NCBI RefSeq assembly: GCF_025165795.1
Contig: NZ_JAJAGO010000018.1
Span: forward strand, 85,599 to 149,598
DNA from: Streptomyces gossypii
Lineage (GTDB): Bacteria; Actinomycetota; Actinomycetes; Streptomycetales; Streptomycetaceae
DNA length: 64,000 nucleotides
Direction of reading: 5' to 3'
Shown: positions 43,950 to 52,398 of the stretch, one piece after another
Numbering within the stretch: position 1 is the stretch's first letter
Layout: each line of letters begins with the position of its first letter
Notes under the pieces: generated by a model
The model's database searches: none
What the model was told of the DNA's origin: nothing
Seen by the model: only the letters and a program-made list of their open reading frames with translations
Program-made: the position numbers and the translations under genes

Positions 43950-45529
43950 CACGCGCTCTCCTGCTTCGTAGACACGGGTGTCGATACGGATGTGGGTGCG
44001 GACCCGGCGCGCGACGCGGACGCCGACGGCGCGGGCTGAAGCGCGTTCCACAGGTGGTGCAGAGCATATGACCGCCAGGGCCGCCACCGCTCCGCGTGCT
44101 CCACGTCCACGCCGACGGCCGCGAGCCCGTGCCGCACGCCCGCGTCCCCGGGGAGGAACACATCGGGATCGCCGAGCGCGCGCATCCGGATGTACCCGGC
44201 CGTCCAGGGGCCGATGCCGGGCAGCGCGAGCAGGGCACGCTCCGCCTTGTCGCGGTCCGCGCCCGGGTCGAGCGTGACGGTGCCGTCGGCGAGGGCCGCC
44301 GAGACCGTACGCAGCGTCTTCTTGCGCGACTGCGGCATGCCGAGTTCCCCGAACGGCGCGTCGGCCAGCGACCCGGGCTCGGGGAAGAGGTGGGTGAGAC
44401 CGCCGTCGGGCGCGGAGAGCGGCTTCCCGTACGCGCCGACCAGCGTCCCGGCCAGCGTGCGCGCCCCGCCGACGGTGATCTGCTGCCCGAGCACCGCCCG
44501 TACGGCCAGCTCGTGCGGTTCGGCGGCGCCGGGCGAGCGCAGCCCGGGGGCGGCGGTCAGCAGCCGCCCGAGCGCCGGGTCGCCGCCGAGGCGCTCGGCG
44601 ACCGCGTACGGGTCCGCGTCCAGGTCGAAGAGGCGCCGCACCCGCTGCACGGCGGCGGTGAGGTCGCGCAGGTCGGCCAGCCTGAGTCGGGCCTCCAGCC
44701 AGTTGTGGCTGCCGCTCGCCGTCCCCTGCGAGACCTCGTCGACCTCCATGACGCCGGTGCCGTAGGTGAGGTTCATCGTCCGCCGGTATGTCCTGCCGGG
44801 CGCCGTGCCCGTCATCTCCTCGATGCCCGGGATCGCGCGCAGCCCGAGGAAGTCGAAGATCTGCCGTGCCGCGTAGGGGCCCCGGTAGGCGAGCCGCAGC
44901 GGCACCCCGGCGCACGGCGTGTCCTCCTTGGCGTCCTTGGCGTCCTTGGCGGGTCCGGCCGAGCCGAGTCCGCCGCGCCGGGCCGCGCGCAGGCCGCTCG
45001 GGGTCGTCGCGTAGATCTCCTGGACGGTCTCGTTGAACTGCCGGACGCTCGCGAAACCGGACGCGAACGCGATCTCCGTGACCGCCAGCGGAGTCGTCTG
45101 GAGCAGCAGCCGCGCCGTGTGCGCGCGCTGAGCCCGCGCGAGGGAGACAGGGCCCGCTCCCAGCTCAGCCGTCAGCTGCCGCTGCACCTGGCGGGAGCTG
45201 TAGCCGAGCCGGGTGGCCAGTCCGGCCACGCCCTCACGGTCCACGACCCCGTCCGCGATCATGCGCATGGCGCGGCCGACCACGTCGGCCCGTACGTCCC
45301 ACTCGGGCGAGCCGGGCACCGCGTCCGGGCGGCAGCGGCGGCATGCGCGGAACCCCGCGCCCTGGGCGCCGGCCGCCGACGGATAGAAGCGGACGTTCTC
45401 CCGCTTCGGGGTGACCGCCGGGCAGCTCGGACGGCAGTAGATGCCGGTGGTGGTCACACCGAGGAAGAACACGCCGTCAAAGCGCGCATCCCGGCTCCGT
45501 ACCGCCTCGTACCTGCTGTCTTCTGTCAT
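43949..45529 (-). CDS. Ada-AlkA fusion: methyl-sensing activator plus 3-methyladenine DNA glycosylase
   Basis: 526 residues from ATG 45529. Residues 5-75 are the Ada zinc domain with the methyl-accepting GIYCRPSCP (Cys32) and CRRCRPD. Residues 85-190 form an AraC-type DNA-binding domain (VAGLATRLGYSSRQVQRQL, IAFASGFASVRQFNETV). Residues 220-500 are the AlkA glycosylase with the helix-hairpin-helix LLALPGIGPWTAGYIRMRALGDPD, whose final aspartate is catalytic. The protein senses methyl phosphotriesters, activates the adaptive response and itself excises alkylated purines. A KDAKDAKED run comes from a 9-bp repeat in the linker. Confidence 0.95.
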   Translation of the reverse strand: MTEDSRYEAVRSRDARFDGVFFLGVTTTGIYCRPSCPAVTPKRENVRFYPSAAGAQGAGFRACRRCRPDAVPGSPEWDVRADVVGRAMRMIADGVVDREGVAGLATRLGYSSRQVQRQLTAELGAGPVSLARAQRAHTARLLLQTTPLAVTEIAFASGFASVRQFNETVQEIYATTPSGLRAARRGGLGSAGPAKDAKDAKEDTPCAGVPLRLAYRGPYAARQIFDFLGLRAIPGIEEMTGTAPGRTYRRTMNLTYGTGVMEVDEVSQGTASGSHNWLEARLRLADLRDLTAAVQRVRRLFDLDADPYAVAERLGGDPALGRLLTAAPGLRSPGAAEPHELAVRAVLGQQITVGGARTLAGTLVGAYGKPLSAPDGGLTHLFPEPGSLADAPFGELGMPQSRKKTLRTVSAALADGTVTLDPGADRDKAERALLALPGIGPWTAGYIRMRALGDPDVFLPGDAGVRHGLAAVGVDVEHAERWRPWRSYALHHLWNALQPAPSASASRAGSAPTSVSTPVSTKQESA

Positions 45530-45652
45530 CACGTCCCCCAGTCTGCGCCTGGCGGTACGGTCCAAGCTAGCGGGAATCGGACATCACCGTCGGAGGCAGT
45601 GCCCCGACCGGCACACCTCGCCCACCCGCCCGCCGGTGGTTACGGTGGCCGC

Positions 45653-46165
45653 GTGCGCCTGCTGCTGATCTCCGACACCCACCTGCCGCGCCGCGCCCGC
45701 GAGCTTCCCGCAGAACTCCTCGACCGCATCCCGCACGCGGACGTGGTGATCCACGCGGGCGATTGGGTGGACACCGCCGCCCTCGACCTGCTGGAGGAGC
45801 GCTCCCGCCGTGTCATCGGCGTCCAGGGCAACAACGACGGGCCGCAGCTGCGGGCCCGGCTGCCCCAGGAGGCACACGTACGGCTGGACGGCCTGCGCTT
45901 CACGGTGGTCCACGAGACCGGCCCGGCACGCGGCCGGGAGCGACGCTGCGCCGAACGCTTCCCGGACACCGACGTGCTGGTCTTCGGGCACAGTCACATC
46001 CCCTGGGACAGCACGGCGGCCAACGGCCTGCGCCTCCTCAACCCCGGCTCCCCCACGGACCGCCGCCGCCAGCCCCACTGCACCTACATGACCGCCGAAG
46101 TTCTGGGTACCCAGCTGACCCAGGTCGCACTGCACCGCCTGCCGCCTGGGAGGTCACGCCGCTGA
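45653..46165 (+). CDS. Metallophosphoesterase (YfcE/MJ0936 type)
   Basis: 170 residues from a GTG at 45653. Binuclear metal motifs: LLISDTHLPRRA, VVIHAGDWVD, GVQGNNDG, FTVVHETG and LVFGHSHIPW. This small family hydrolyses phosphodiesters. The last 20 or so residues (MTAEVLGTQLTQVALHRLPPG) are encoded by a 62-bp segment that occurs again at 46920-46981 beyond the toxin-antitoxin genes, suggesting that the 3' end was replaced or duplicated when the module arrived. Confidence 0.9.
   Translation: MRLLLISDTHLPRRARELPAELLDRIPHADVVIHAGDWVDTAALDLLEERSRRVIGVQGNNDGPQLRARLPQEAHVRLDGLRFTVVHETGPARGRERRCAERFPDTDVLVFGHSHIPWDSTAANGLRLLNPGSPTDRRRQPHCTYMTAEVLGTQLTQVALHRLPPGRSRR
46085..46146 (+). repeat. Direct repeat, copy 1 (3' end of phosphoesterase gene)
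   Basis: 62 bp beginning TACATGACCGCCGAAGTTCT. It matches 46920-46981 with about 5 mismatches by eye and no gap. The two copies bracket the HigBA-type module and nothing else. Confidence 0.88.
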
Positions 46166-46495
46166 GGAATGTCCACCCTCGTGGGCCGTGAAGACGAAAG
46201 CCGAAGCCTCGCCGTCCAGATCGATGGTCAGCGAGGCGTCCAGAGCGCTGGCCAGCCTGGTGAGAAGAGGCAGGGTGGGCACAGAATCGCCACCCTCGAT
46301 GTGCGAGATCTGTGGCTGGGTCATACCGGCCCGCGACGCCAGCTCGGCCTGCGACAGACCGAGCGCGGTCCGCCGGTCGTAGACCGCCTGGCCCAGTGCG
46401 AAGGCGTATCCGGCCTCGGTGTATGCCGCCGACTCCTCGACCGTCTCCCCCAGCAGCTTCCTGGTCCGACGGGTCTTCCACTCGGAGTGGTTCAC
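46154..46495 (-). CDS. HigA-type antitoxin, XRE helix-turn-helix
   Basis: 113 residues from a GTG at 46495 with GGGGGAAGG upstream. The XRE domain is RRTALGLSQAELASRAGMTQPQISHIEGGDSVPTLPLL (split), followed by a short C-terminal part (ALDASLTIDLDGEASAFVFTAHEGG). It overlaps the toxin gene by GTGA and comes second, the HigBA order. It would neutralise the toxin and repress the promoter. Its 3' end reaches within 8 bp of repeat copy 1. Confidence 0.87.
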   Translation of the reverse strand: MNHSEWKTRRTRKLLGETVEESAAYTEAGYAFALGQAVYDRRTALGLSQAELASRAGMTQPQISHIEGGDSVPTLPLLTRLASALDASLTIDLDGEASAFVFTAHEGGHSSAA

Positions 46496-46863
46496 GGCCT
46501 TCCCCCTCTGGTCCGGTCGTAGTTGTGTTGGGCCGGGTCGTGGTCTGCTTCGCACACCTTCTGGGCCTGCTGCGCCCGCTCGACCTCGAAACTCTCGCGC
46601 TGACGGGCCTTGCGGAACACCGTCAGCAGCACGATGCGCCGACCAGGCGCGAGCCAGTACGTGATGCGCACCGCGTTGCCGTCCATGGTGAATCGCAGCT
46701 CACGCACGCTTCCGCCCAGGTGGCGGGAGTACAGCTCCCCTAATGTGGTGGGCGCTGCTGCGAGCAGATCGACGGCCCGCTCGGCCTTGTCGTAATGGAC
46801 GTCCGACAGGAGCTCCAGCCACTGCCGGACCTCAGGCTCAATCGCAATGTGCCACTCGGTCAC
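46492..46863 (-). CDS. HigB/RelE-type toxin (Gp49-like)
   Basis: 123 residues from a GTG at 46863. The RelE-fold pattern of phage-derived Gp49-like toxins is visible: DVHYDKAERAVDLLAAAPTTLG, VRELRFTMDGNAVRITYWLAPGRRIVLLTVFRKARQRESFEVERA (split). These are ribosome-dependent mRNA interferases. Directly upstream, TATAGT (complement of 46871-46876) lies only 7 bp before the GTG, so the message is probably leaderless. First gene of the pair. Confidence 0.88.
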   Translation of the reverse strand: MTEWHIAIEPEVRQWLELLSDVHYDKAERAVDLLAAAPTTLGELYSRHLGGSVRELRFTMDGNAVRITYWLAPGRRIVLLTVFRKARQRESFEVERAQQAQKVCEADHDPAQHNYDRTRGGRP

Positions 46864-46870
46864 GAACGCG

Positions 46871-46876
46871 ACTATA
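46871..46876 (-). promoter_or_regulatory. -10 box of the toxin-antitoxin promoter
   Basis: TATAGT on the minus strand, 7 bp before the toxin's GTG, in a small AT-rich island (46862-46895). The spacing predicts transcription starting at or next to the start codon. Confidence 0.55.
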
Positions 46877-46919
46877 CAGAAATCGACATACAGCCGCAGA
46901 CGTCCGAGGCCGTGCGCGG

Positions 46920-46981
46920 TACATGACCGCCGAGGTCCTGGGTACCCGCCTGGCCCAGGTCGCACTGCACCGCCTGCCGCC
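46920..46981 (+). repeat. Direct repeat, copy 2 (orphan phosphoesterase 3' end)
   Basis: 62 bp beginning TACATGACCGCCGAGGTCCT, still in frame for MTAEVLGTRLAQVALHRLPP and ending at a TAA (46993-46995). It is the displaced or duplicated tail of the metallophosphoesterase gene. Confidence 0.88.
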
Positions 46982-47144
46982 GCGTGTGCCGTAAAGCCCG
47001 CCGCTCCCGCGTCAGCGTCGGGACGGTAGGTCAGCCGGACGGGTGATTCCGCCCCCGGGCCCCGGCCCGGTGCGGCACAGCCGGGGCGGCGGATGCGGTG
47101 TCCTGGGCCCTGCCCCTCCCCTACAGCAGGAAGAAGTGATCGGA

Positions 47145-47378
47145 ATGGCCACCTGCGAGGTCTGCCACAACGACTACGCGATGTCCTTCGAAGTACGAGC
47201 GGGGGGCGCGGTACACGTCTTCGACAGCTTCGAGTGCGCCGCCCACAAGCTCGCCCCGGTCTGCGACAACTGCCAGTGCCGCATCCTGGGCCACGGCCTG
47301 GAGGCGGACGGCGAGTTCTTCTGCTGCGCCCACTGCGCCCGTATGAAGGGCCGCACCGAACTCGTCGACCACGCCTGA
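47145..47378 (+). CDS. Small zinc-ribbon (metallothionein/LIM-like) protein
   Basis: 77 residues from ATG 47145 (AGGAAGAAG upstream). Cysteine/histidine pairs run CEVCHNDY, FECAAHKLA, VCDNCQCRILGHG and FFCCAHCARM, enough for two zinc sites. The family is widespread in Actinobacteria, with no firm function; metal storage or protein binding is possible. A strong bidirectional hairpin follows. Confidence 0.8.
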   Translation: MATCEVCHNDYAMSFEVRAGGAVHVFDSFECAAHKLAPVCDNCQCRILGHGLEADGEFFCCAHCARMKGRTELVDHA

Positions 47379-47412
47379 CACCACTGCCCGGCGGCGGCGC
47401 CACCCTCTTCCC

Positions 47413-47443
47413 GGCGCGCCAGGCCCCGAGGTCCTGGCGCGCC
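47413..47443. terminator. Strong bidirectional hairpin terminator
   Basis: The 11-bp perfect stem GGCGCGCCAGG/CCTGGCGCGCC with a 9-nt loop lies between the convergent zinc-ribbon gene and the ATPase gene. Confidence 0.75.
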
Positions 47444-47462
47444 ACCCCGGCCGGTCATGGAG

Positions 47463-48935
47463 TCACTCGCCGTAGTACAGGCGTTCCAAGTCAACCAGTT
47501 GAACAGTCGCGTCCTGCTCCGCCGCCCTGCGCAGCTCGTCCGAGAACCCCGCGCCACCGAAGCACAGCAGCCGCGTATCGTCCGCCCCGCCCTGGTCACG
47601 CGCCGCCAGCAGGCCCCGCATGTGCTGGAGCCTGCGCAGGTGCCCGAGACCGACCTTCTCCTGCCACTTGGCCTCCCCGATGGCCAGCAGCCGTTCGCCT
47701 CCGTTCTCACCCTGCCCGAAGACGGCGACGTCCAGTTCATGGCTGGTCCGGGCAACCGGATCGGATACCGTCCCGCTCGCCACGCGGGAAGGTGTGCCGC
47801 CGCAACTTCCGGACGCCGCGTACCAGCGCGCCCACTCCCGGCACAAACCCTCGAAGTGCGGGCCGACGACCTTGCTGCGGAACGTACCTGCGGCACGGCC
47901 CCATACCGCCGAAGCGCGCCCCGGACGCTCAAGGTCACCCCAGACCGGGCGCATCACCGCGTGGTAGAAGGTGACCAGCGGTTCGGCGATGCGGTACGCG
48001 GAGCGATTGCGCCGGAAGGCGTCCGGCTCGTGGCGCACCATCCCGACGTCCTCCAGGACACCGAGCGGGTGGGCCAGATCCGTGGACTTCCGGGCCAGGT
48101 ATCCGGCAATCCCGCCGCGTGCGGCGTTCCCGTCCGCGATCGCCGCCAGGACGGAGTGATAGAGCGCGGCATCATGCAAGTCCGGCTCCTCGGCCAGCAG
48201 GTAGCGTGCCTCCCGGAACAGCGGGCGAGCCGGGTTGAGCACGGCGCGGGCGACCCAGTCGTCGAAGTCGCCCCGGCCATGGGGCACATCGCCTTGGACG
48301 AACTCCCGGCGGTACGCGGGCGTGCCGCCGACGATGGCGTTGGTGAGAACAGCGGTAGGAAGGTCCTCGATCCCCCAGAACTCCGCCGCAAGCCGGAAGT
48401 CCAGCGTCGGCACCACCAGTTCCAGACCTGCTCGGCCCCGCAGTGGCGCGTTCCCCGAGAGCAGCTTCCCCATGAAGGACAGTGCCGACCCGCACAGCAG
48501 CAGCCGTACAGGCGTGTTGGACCGTTGCGCCGTCGGGTCCAGGGCTCGCTGGATCAGGGAAGGCAGCGCGGGGGACGTCCGGGCGAGAAACGGGAACTCG
48601 TCGATGACGACGGTCTTCGGGCGCCCTTCCGCCGCGACACGCATGAGCTGGGTGATCGCCTCGTCCCAGTGTGTGAACCGGAAGGGCGTGGGCTCCCCCA
48701 GGTGGTCGGCCAGCGCCTCACCGAACTGGCGCAGCGCATCGGCTTCGGTGGTCTCCGTGGCGGTGAACATGAAACCGCCGGTCGCCCGGACCAGGGCATC
48801 CAGCAAGAACGTCTTGCCCTGCCGTCTCCTGCCCGACACGACACCGAGCGTGGCTTCCGGGCCCCGCTGACCGGCGAACCGGGCAAGCTCGGCCCACTCA
48901 AAGCTCCGGTCGAACATCCCAGCCGGTTTCTCCAT
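47463..48935 (-). CDS. AAA ATPase fused to a DUF234 nuclease-like domain
   Basis: 490 residues from ATG 48935 (GAGAGG upstream). The N-terminal archaeal-type ATPase domain has Walker A VSGRRRQGKTFLL near residue 30 and Walker B TVVIDEFPFLA near 105, then LLLCGSALSFM (sensor 1). The C-terminal part (about 300-490) is DUF234, a PD-(D/E)xK relative, with ELDVAVFGQ and LLAIGEAKW giving D and ExK. Such ATPases are frequent in mobile or defence-rich regions of archaea and actinobacteria; the role is unproven. The C-terminal half may cut DNA or bind it. Confidence 0.85.
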   Translation of the reverse strand: MEKPAGMFDRSFEWAELARFAGQRGPEATLGVVSGRRRQGKTFLLDALVRATGGFMFTATETTEADALRQFGEALADHLGEPTPFRFTHWDEAITQLMRVAAEGRPKTVVIDEFPFLARTSPALPSLIQRALDPTAQRSNTPVRLLLCGSALSFMGKLLSGNAPLRGRAGLELVVPTLDFRLAAEFWGIEDLPTAVLTNAIVGGTPAYRREFVQGDVPHGRGDFDDWVARAVLNPARPLFREARYLLAEEPDLHDAALYHSVLAAIADGNAARGGIAGYLARKSTDLAHPLGVLEDVGMVRHEPDAFRRNRSAYRIAEPLVTFYHAVMRPVWGDLERPGRASAVWGRAAGTFRSKVVGPHFEGLCREWARWYAASGSCGGTPSRVASGTVSDPVARTSHELDVAVFGQGENGGERLLAIGEAKWQEKVGLGHLRRLQHMRGLLAARDQGGADDTRLLCFGGAGFSDELRRAAEQDATVQLVDLERLYYGE

Positions 48936-48960
48936 CAAACGGAACCTCTCACATCTTGTA

Positions 48961-48990
48961 TAACTCCAGCTATTGTAACTCCAGCTATTC
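48961..48990. repeat. Two tandem 15-bp repeats in the ATPase promoter
   Basis: TAACTCCAGCTATTG followed directly by TAACTCCAGCTATTC. On the minus strand they end at a TATACA that looks like the -10 of the ATPase gene about 20 bp before its start. Two adjacent copies on the same face (one and a half helical turns) suggest an operator. Confidence 0.65.
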
Positions 48991-49122
48991 AACCCTTCGC
49001 AAGCAATTGACCACAACAGGCAACCCAGCCTCGACGGCGCCGCGTCGCACGGTCGCCGGGTGTCACTCATCACCACCGGAGTGTGCGCGATGTCTTGACG
49101 CGTTACGGACATGGTGCGTTTA

Positions 49123-49136
49123 TGGGAGCGCTCCCA
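49123..49136. promoter_or_regulatory. CebR operator
   Basis: TGGGAGCGCTCCCA, a perfect 14-bp palindrome identical to the CebR consensus of Streptomyces. It lies 62 bp before the mannanase start; TTGACG at 49095-49100 is a likely -35, so the operator would overlap or follow the -10. CebR is released by cello-oligosaccharides. Confidence 0.93.
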
Positions 49137-49198
49137 AACTGCTCGCAGACCCTTCCCCCGATGCCTGAGTTTCTCGGCGCTCACTCCCTGGAGGCGCA

Positions 49199-50872
49199 GT
49201 GAGAACAGCACGAAGCACCACACGAAAGAACCCCGTCAGCGCCCTGCTGACCGGACTGGCCACCTTCCTCGGGCTCGTCCTGCTCGGTGCCCTCTTCCCG
49301 GTCTCCGCCCAGGCCCAGCCACCCGGCACCACCCTTGCCACCGGTCTCCACATCAGCGACGGCCGCTTAGTCGAAGGCAACGGCAACGACTTCGTCATGC
49401 GCGGCGTCAACGACGCGCACACCTGGTACCCGGGCGAAACGCAGTCGCTGTCCGACATCAAGGCGCAGGGCGCCAACACCGTCCGCGTCGTCCTCTCCAA
49501 CGGCCACCGCTGGAGCGAGAACGGTCCCGAGGACGTCGCGGGCGTCGTCGACGAGTGCAAGGCCAACCGGCTCATCTGCGTACTGGAGGTGCACGACACC
49601 ACCGGCTACGGCGAGGAGGCCGCTGCCGCTTCGCTCGACCAGGCGGCCGACTACTGGATCGGCCTGCAGGACGTGCTCACCGGCGAAGAGAACTACATCA
49701 TCATCAACATCGGCAACGAGCCCTGGGGCAACACCAATCCCGAGGGCTGGACGGACCCCACGATCGCCGCCGTCGAGAAGCTGCGCGCCACCGGGTTCGA
49801 GCACACGATCATGGTGGACGCGCCCAACTGGGGCCAGGACTGGCAAGGCGTCATGCGCGCCAACGCCCAATCCGTCTACGACGCCGACCCCACCGGCAAC
49901 CTGATCTTCTCAATCCACATGTACAGCGTGTACGACACCGCCGCGAAGGTCAGCGACTACCTGAACGCCTTCGTCGACGCCGGACTGCCCCTCCTCATCG
50001 GCGAGTTCGGCGGCCCGCCCGACCAGTACGGCGACCCGGACGAGGACGCCATGATGGCCGCCGCCGAGCAGCTCCAGCTCGGCTACCTCGCCTGGTCCTG
50101 GAGCGGCAACACCGACCCGATCCTCGACCTGGTGATCGACTACGACCCGGATCAGCTCAGCTCCTGGGGCGAGCGCATCTTCCACGGCGCGAACGGCATC
50201 GCCCAGACCGCCCGGGAAGCCACCATCTTCGACGACGGCGGCCCGAGCGACACCCAGGCCCCGACCGCCCCAGGCACCCCGACCGCCTCCACCGTCACGG
50301 CCACCTCCGTCTCCCTCAGCTGGAGCGCCGCCACCGACAACGTGGGCGTGACCGGCTACGACATCGTCCGTGTCGACGGCGACTCGGAGACCACGGTCGC
50401 CTCCTCCGTCACCAACGCCGTCACCGTGAGCGGCCTCACCGCCGAGACGGCGTACACCTTCGCCGCGTACGCCCGCGACGCGGCCGGGAACCGCTCAGCC
50501 CGCTCGGACCCGGTGAGCGTCACCACCGACGAGGGCGGCAGCACACCCGGCGTGAGCTGCTCCGTCAGGTACAGCGTCGTCGGCGAGTGGGGCAGCGGCT
50601 TCCAGGGCGAGATCACCATCCGCAACTCCGGCACCACCGCCATCAGCGACTGGACCCTCGGCTTCGCCTTCGCCGACGGCCAGACCGTCACCAACGCGTG
50701 GGGCGGGTCCCCCACCCAGGACGGCGGCACGGTGAGCATCGCCGCCGCGCCCTACACCTCCACCATCCCCGCCACCGACTCGGTCACCGTCGGCTTCACA
50801 GCAAGCAAGGGAACCACCAACGCCGCCCCGACCGCATTCACCCTCAGCGGCACCCCCTGCACCACCGCCTGA
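49199..50872 (+). CDS. Secreted GH5 endo-beta-1,4-mannanase with FnIII and CBM2
   Basis: 557 residues from a GTG at 49199 with GGAG upstream. Signal peptide (residues 1-40: ALLTGLATFLGLVLLGALFPVSAQAQ). The catalytic domain (45-345) resembles S. lividans ManA-type GH5_8: ATGLHISDGRLVEGNGNDFVMRGVNDAHTWYPG (split), acid/base glutamate in IIINIGNEPWGN and nucleophile in LLIGEFGGP. A fibronectin III domain (about 350-440) and a C-terminal CBM2 (CSVRYSVVGEWGSGFQGEITI to the final Cys) follow. It hydrolyses mannan in plant cell walls; the CBM2 binds cellulose. The CebR box places it under cellulose control. Confidence 0.93.
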   Translation: MRTARSTTRKNPVSALLTGLATFLGLVLLGALFPVSAQAQPPGTTLATGLHISDGRLVEGNGNDFVMRGVNDAHTWYPGETQSLSDIKAQGANTVRVVLSNGHRWSENGPEDVAGVVDECKANRLICVLEVHDTTGYGEEAAAASLDQAADYWIGLQDVLTGEENYIIINIGNEPWGNTNPEGWTDPTIAAVEKLRATGFEHTIMVDAPNWGQDWQGVMRANAQSVYDADPTGNLIFSIHMYSVYDTAAKVSDYLNAFVDAGLPLLIGEFGGPPDQYGDPDEDAMMAAAEQLQLGYLAWSWSGNTDPILDLVIDYDPDQLSSWGERIFHGANGIAQTAREATIFDDGGPSDTQAPTAPGTPTASTVTATSVSLSWSAATDNVGVTGYDIVRVDGDSETTVASSVTNAVTVSGLTAETAYTFAAYARDAAGNRSARSDPVSVTTDEGGSTPGVSCSVRYSVVGEWGSGFQGEITIRNSGTTAISDWTLGFAFADGQTVTNAWGGSPTQDGGTVSIAAAPYTSTIPATDSVTVGFTASKGTTNAAPTAFTLSGTPCTTA

Positions 50873-51204
50873 TCAGCCTGTCCGTTGACCGGCGGGGCGT
50901 GCCGACCTCCGCCCCGCCGGTCAGCGCACCGCCCACCCAAACGCCGGGCGCTTCCCCGTCACCCCGCTGCAGCGGCAAACGGCCGCGATGCGGTGCGAGC
51001 CGCTGGTCCGCATGGCGTGCTCGTAGGCTCACCTGCTGCCGGGATGCCCCTCCTGCACTGCGGGACCTTCCGATTCCGACATAATGGCGTATATGAGGCT
51101 GGTTGACGAGACGAGGACTTCGGGTTGATCACGGTTCGCCCCAGGACCGTGGGATGCAGATCGCGCGAGTGGCTGCAGGAACGTATCCGGCGGGAGAAGG
51201 CATC
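50873..51204. other. Intergenic region before the SpoIIE-type phosphatase
   Basis: 332 bp without a coding signal. The only AT-rich part (GACATAATGGCGTATATGAGG around 51078-51098) is a likely promoter for the gene at 51205. Confidence 0.4.
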
Positions 51205-52374
51205 ATGACTGACGACGGAATCCAGCTTCCGGGGCTGCTCAGGACGGCAGAGGCGGCGGCCCCGGCGGAGTCCGTCGACGTGGTCACCGAGGACCTGCGC
51301 CGACGTTTCCGTGCCGAGACCGTGTCCTTCCTCATCGTCGACCTGACCGGCAAGGCGGTGGTGCGGCTGAGCACCGCCGGCAGCGTCGGCAGCGTCGAGT
51401 CCGGCCAGGAGGCCGACCGCATCGACCTGATCGGCGGTGTCTACGGACAGGTGGTGCGCACCCAGCAGCTGTACCAGGACCCGGTCGCCCGCGGCCAGCG
51501 GGTGATCACTCCGGTGACACACCGGGGAGACGCCATCGGGCTGCTGGAGCTGACCTTCCCGACCGCTCCCGATGATCAGGTACTGCATGCCGTGCGCGAA
51601 GCGGCGCGTGCGCTGGCCTACATCGTGATCGTCAACCAGAGGTTCACCGACCTCTACACCTGGGGCAAGCGCACCACCCCCATCAGCCTTTCCGCAGAGA
51701 TCCAGCACCAACTGCTGCCCCCCTCCCTGACCTGCGAGACAGCCGAATTCACGGTGGCCGGCGCACTGGAACCCTCCGCCACCATCAGCGGAGACACCTT
51801 CGACTACGCCCTGGACCGCGAGGCTCTCCATCTCTCGGTGACCGACCCCATGGGACACGACCTCTACGCCGCCCTCATGTCCATCGTCCTCATGAGCGCC
51901 CTCCGTCGCGCCCGCCGGGCGGGCGCCGGCCTGGCCGAACAAGCCCGCGAGGCCGACCAAGCCCTCCTCGGCTACGGCAAGGGCCACGCCACCGGGCAAC
52001 TCCTGCGCATCGACATGAGCGATGGCCGGAACCAGTTCGTCAACGCCGGCCATCCCTGGCCCCTGCGGGTACGTGACGGCCGGGTGGAGGAAGTCACTCT
52101 CGCAGCCGATGAGCCCTTCGGCCTGCCCTTCCCCCACACCTACCAGGTCCAGAGCCTGGACCTGCGCCCCGGCGACCGGCTGGTCATGCTCACCGACGGC
52201 ATGCTCGAACGCGGTGCCGAAGACGTCGTTCTGCCCGACGTACTCAGGAACTCACGGGGCCTCCATCCCCGGGAGGCGGCACTGAACCTGACCACCGCCG
52301 TCCTGGACGCCAACGACGGCCAACTGGAGGACGACGCCACCATCATGGTCCTCGACTGGCGAGGAACAGGCTGA
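51205..52374 (+). CDS. GAF-SpoIIE serine phosphatase
   Basis: 389 residues from ATG 51205 (GGGAGAAGG upstream). A GAF-like sensor (residues 20-150) precedes the SpoIIE/PP2C-type domain (about 165-385), with SGDTFDYALD, SVTDPMGHDLYAALM, VMLTDGMLERG and LEDDATIMVLDW; the metal aspartates are all present. Such proteins dephosphorylate anti-anti-sigma factors. The convergent gene next to it encodes an anti-sigma-like ATPase, which fits a partner-switching module whose STAS partner is not in this window. Confidence 0.9.
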   Translation: MTDDGIQLPGLLRTAEAAAPAESVDVVTEDLRRRFRAETVSFLIVDLTGKAVVRLSTAGSVGSVESGQEADRIDLIGGVYGQVVRTQQLYQDPVARGQRVITPVTHRGDAIGLLELTFPTAPDDQVLHAVREAARALAYIVIVNQRFTDLYTWGKRTTPISLSAEIQHQLLPPSLTCETAEFTVAGALEPSATISGDTFDYALDREALHLSVTDPMGHDLYAALMSIVLMSALRRARRAGAGLAEQAREADQALLGYGKGHATGQLLRIDMSDGRNQFVNAGHPWPLRVRDGRVEEVTLAADEPFGLPFPHTYQVQSLDLRPGDRLVMLTDGMLERGAEDVVLPDVLRNSRGLHPREAALNLTTAVLDANDGQLEDDATIMVLDWRGTG

Positions 52375-52398
52375 ACCGTCAGGCCCATCGGAGTCCAG

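Noticed and set aside
44925..44955. Repeat TCCTTGGCG (three units) near 44927-44953
   Set aside because: An in-frame linker repeat (KDA units) of the Ada-AlkA protein; ordinary low-complexity expansion.
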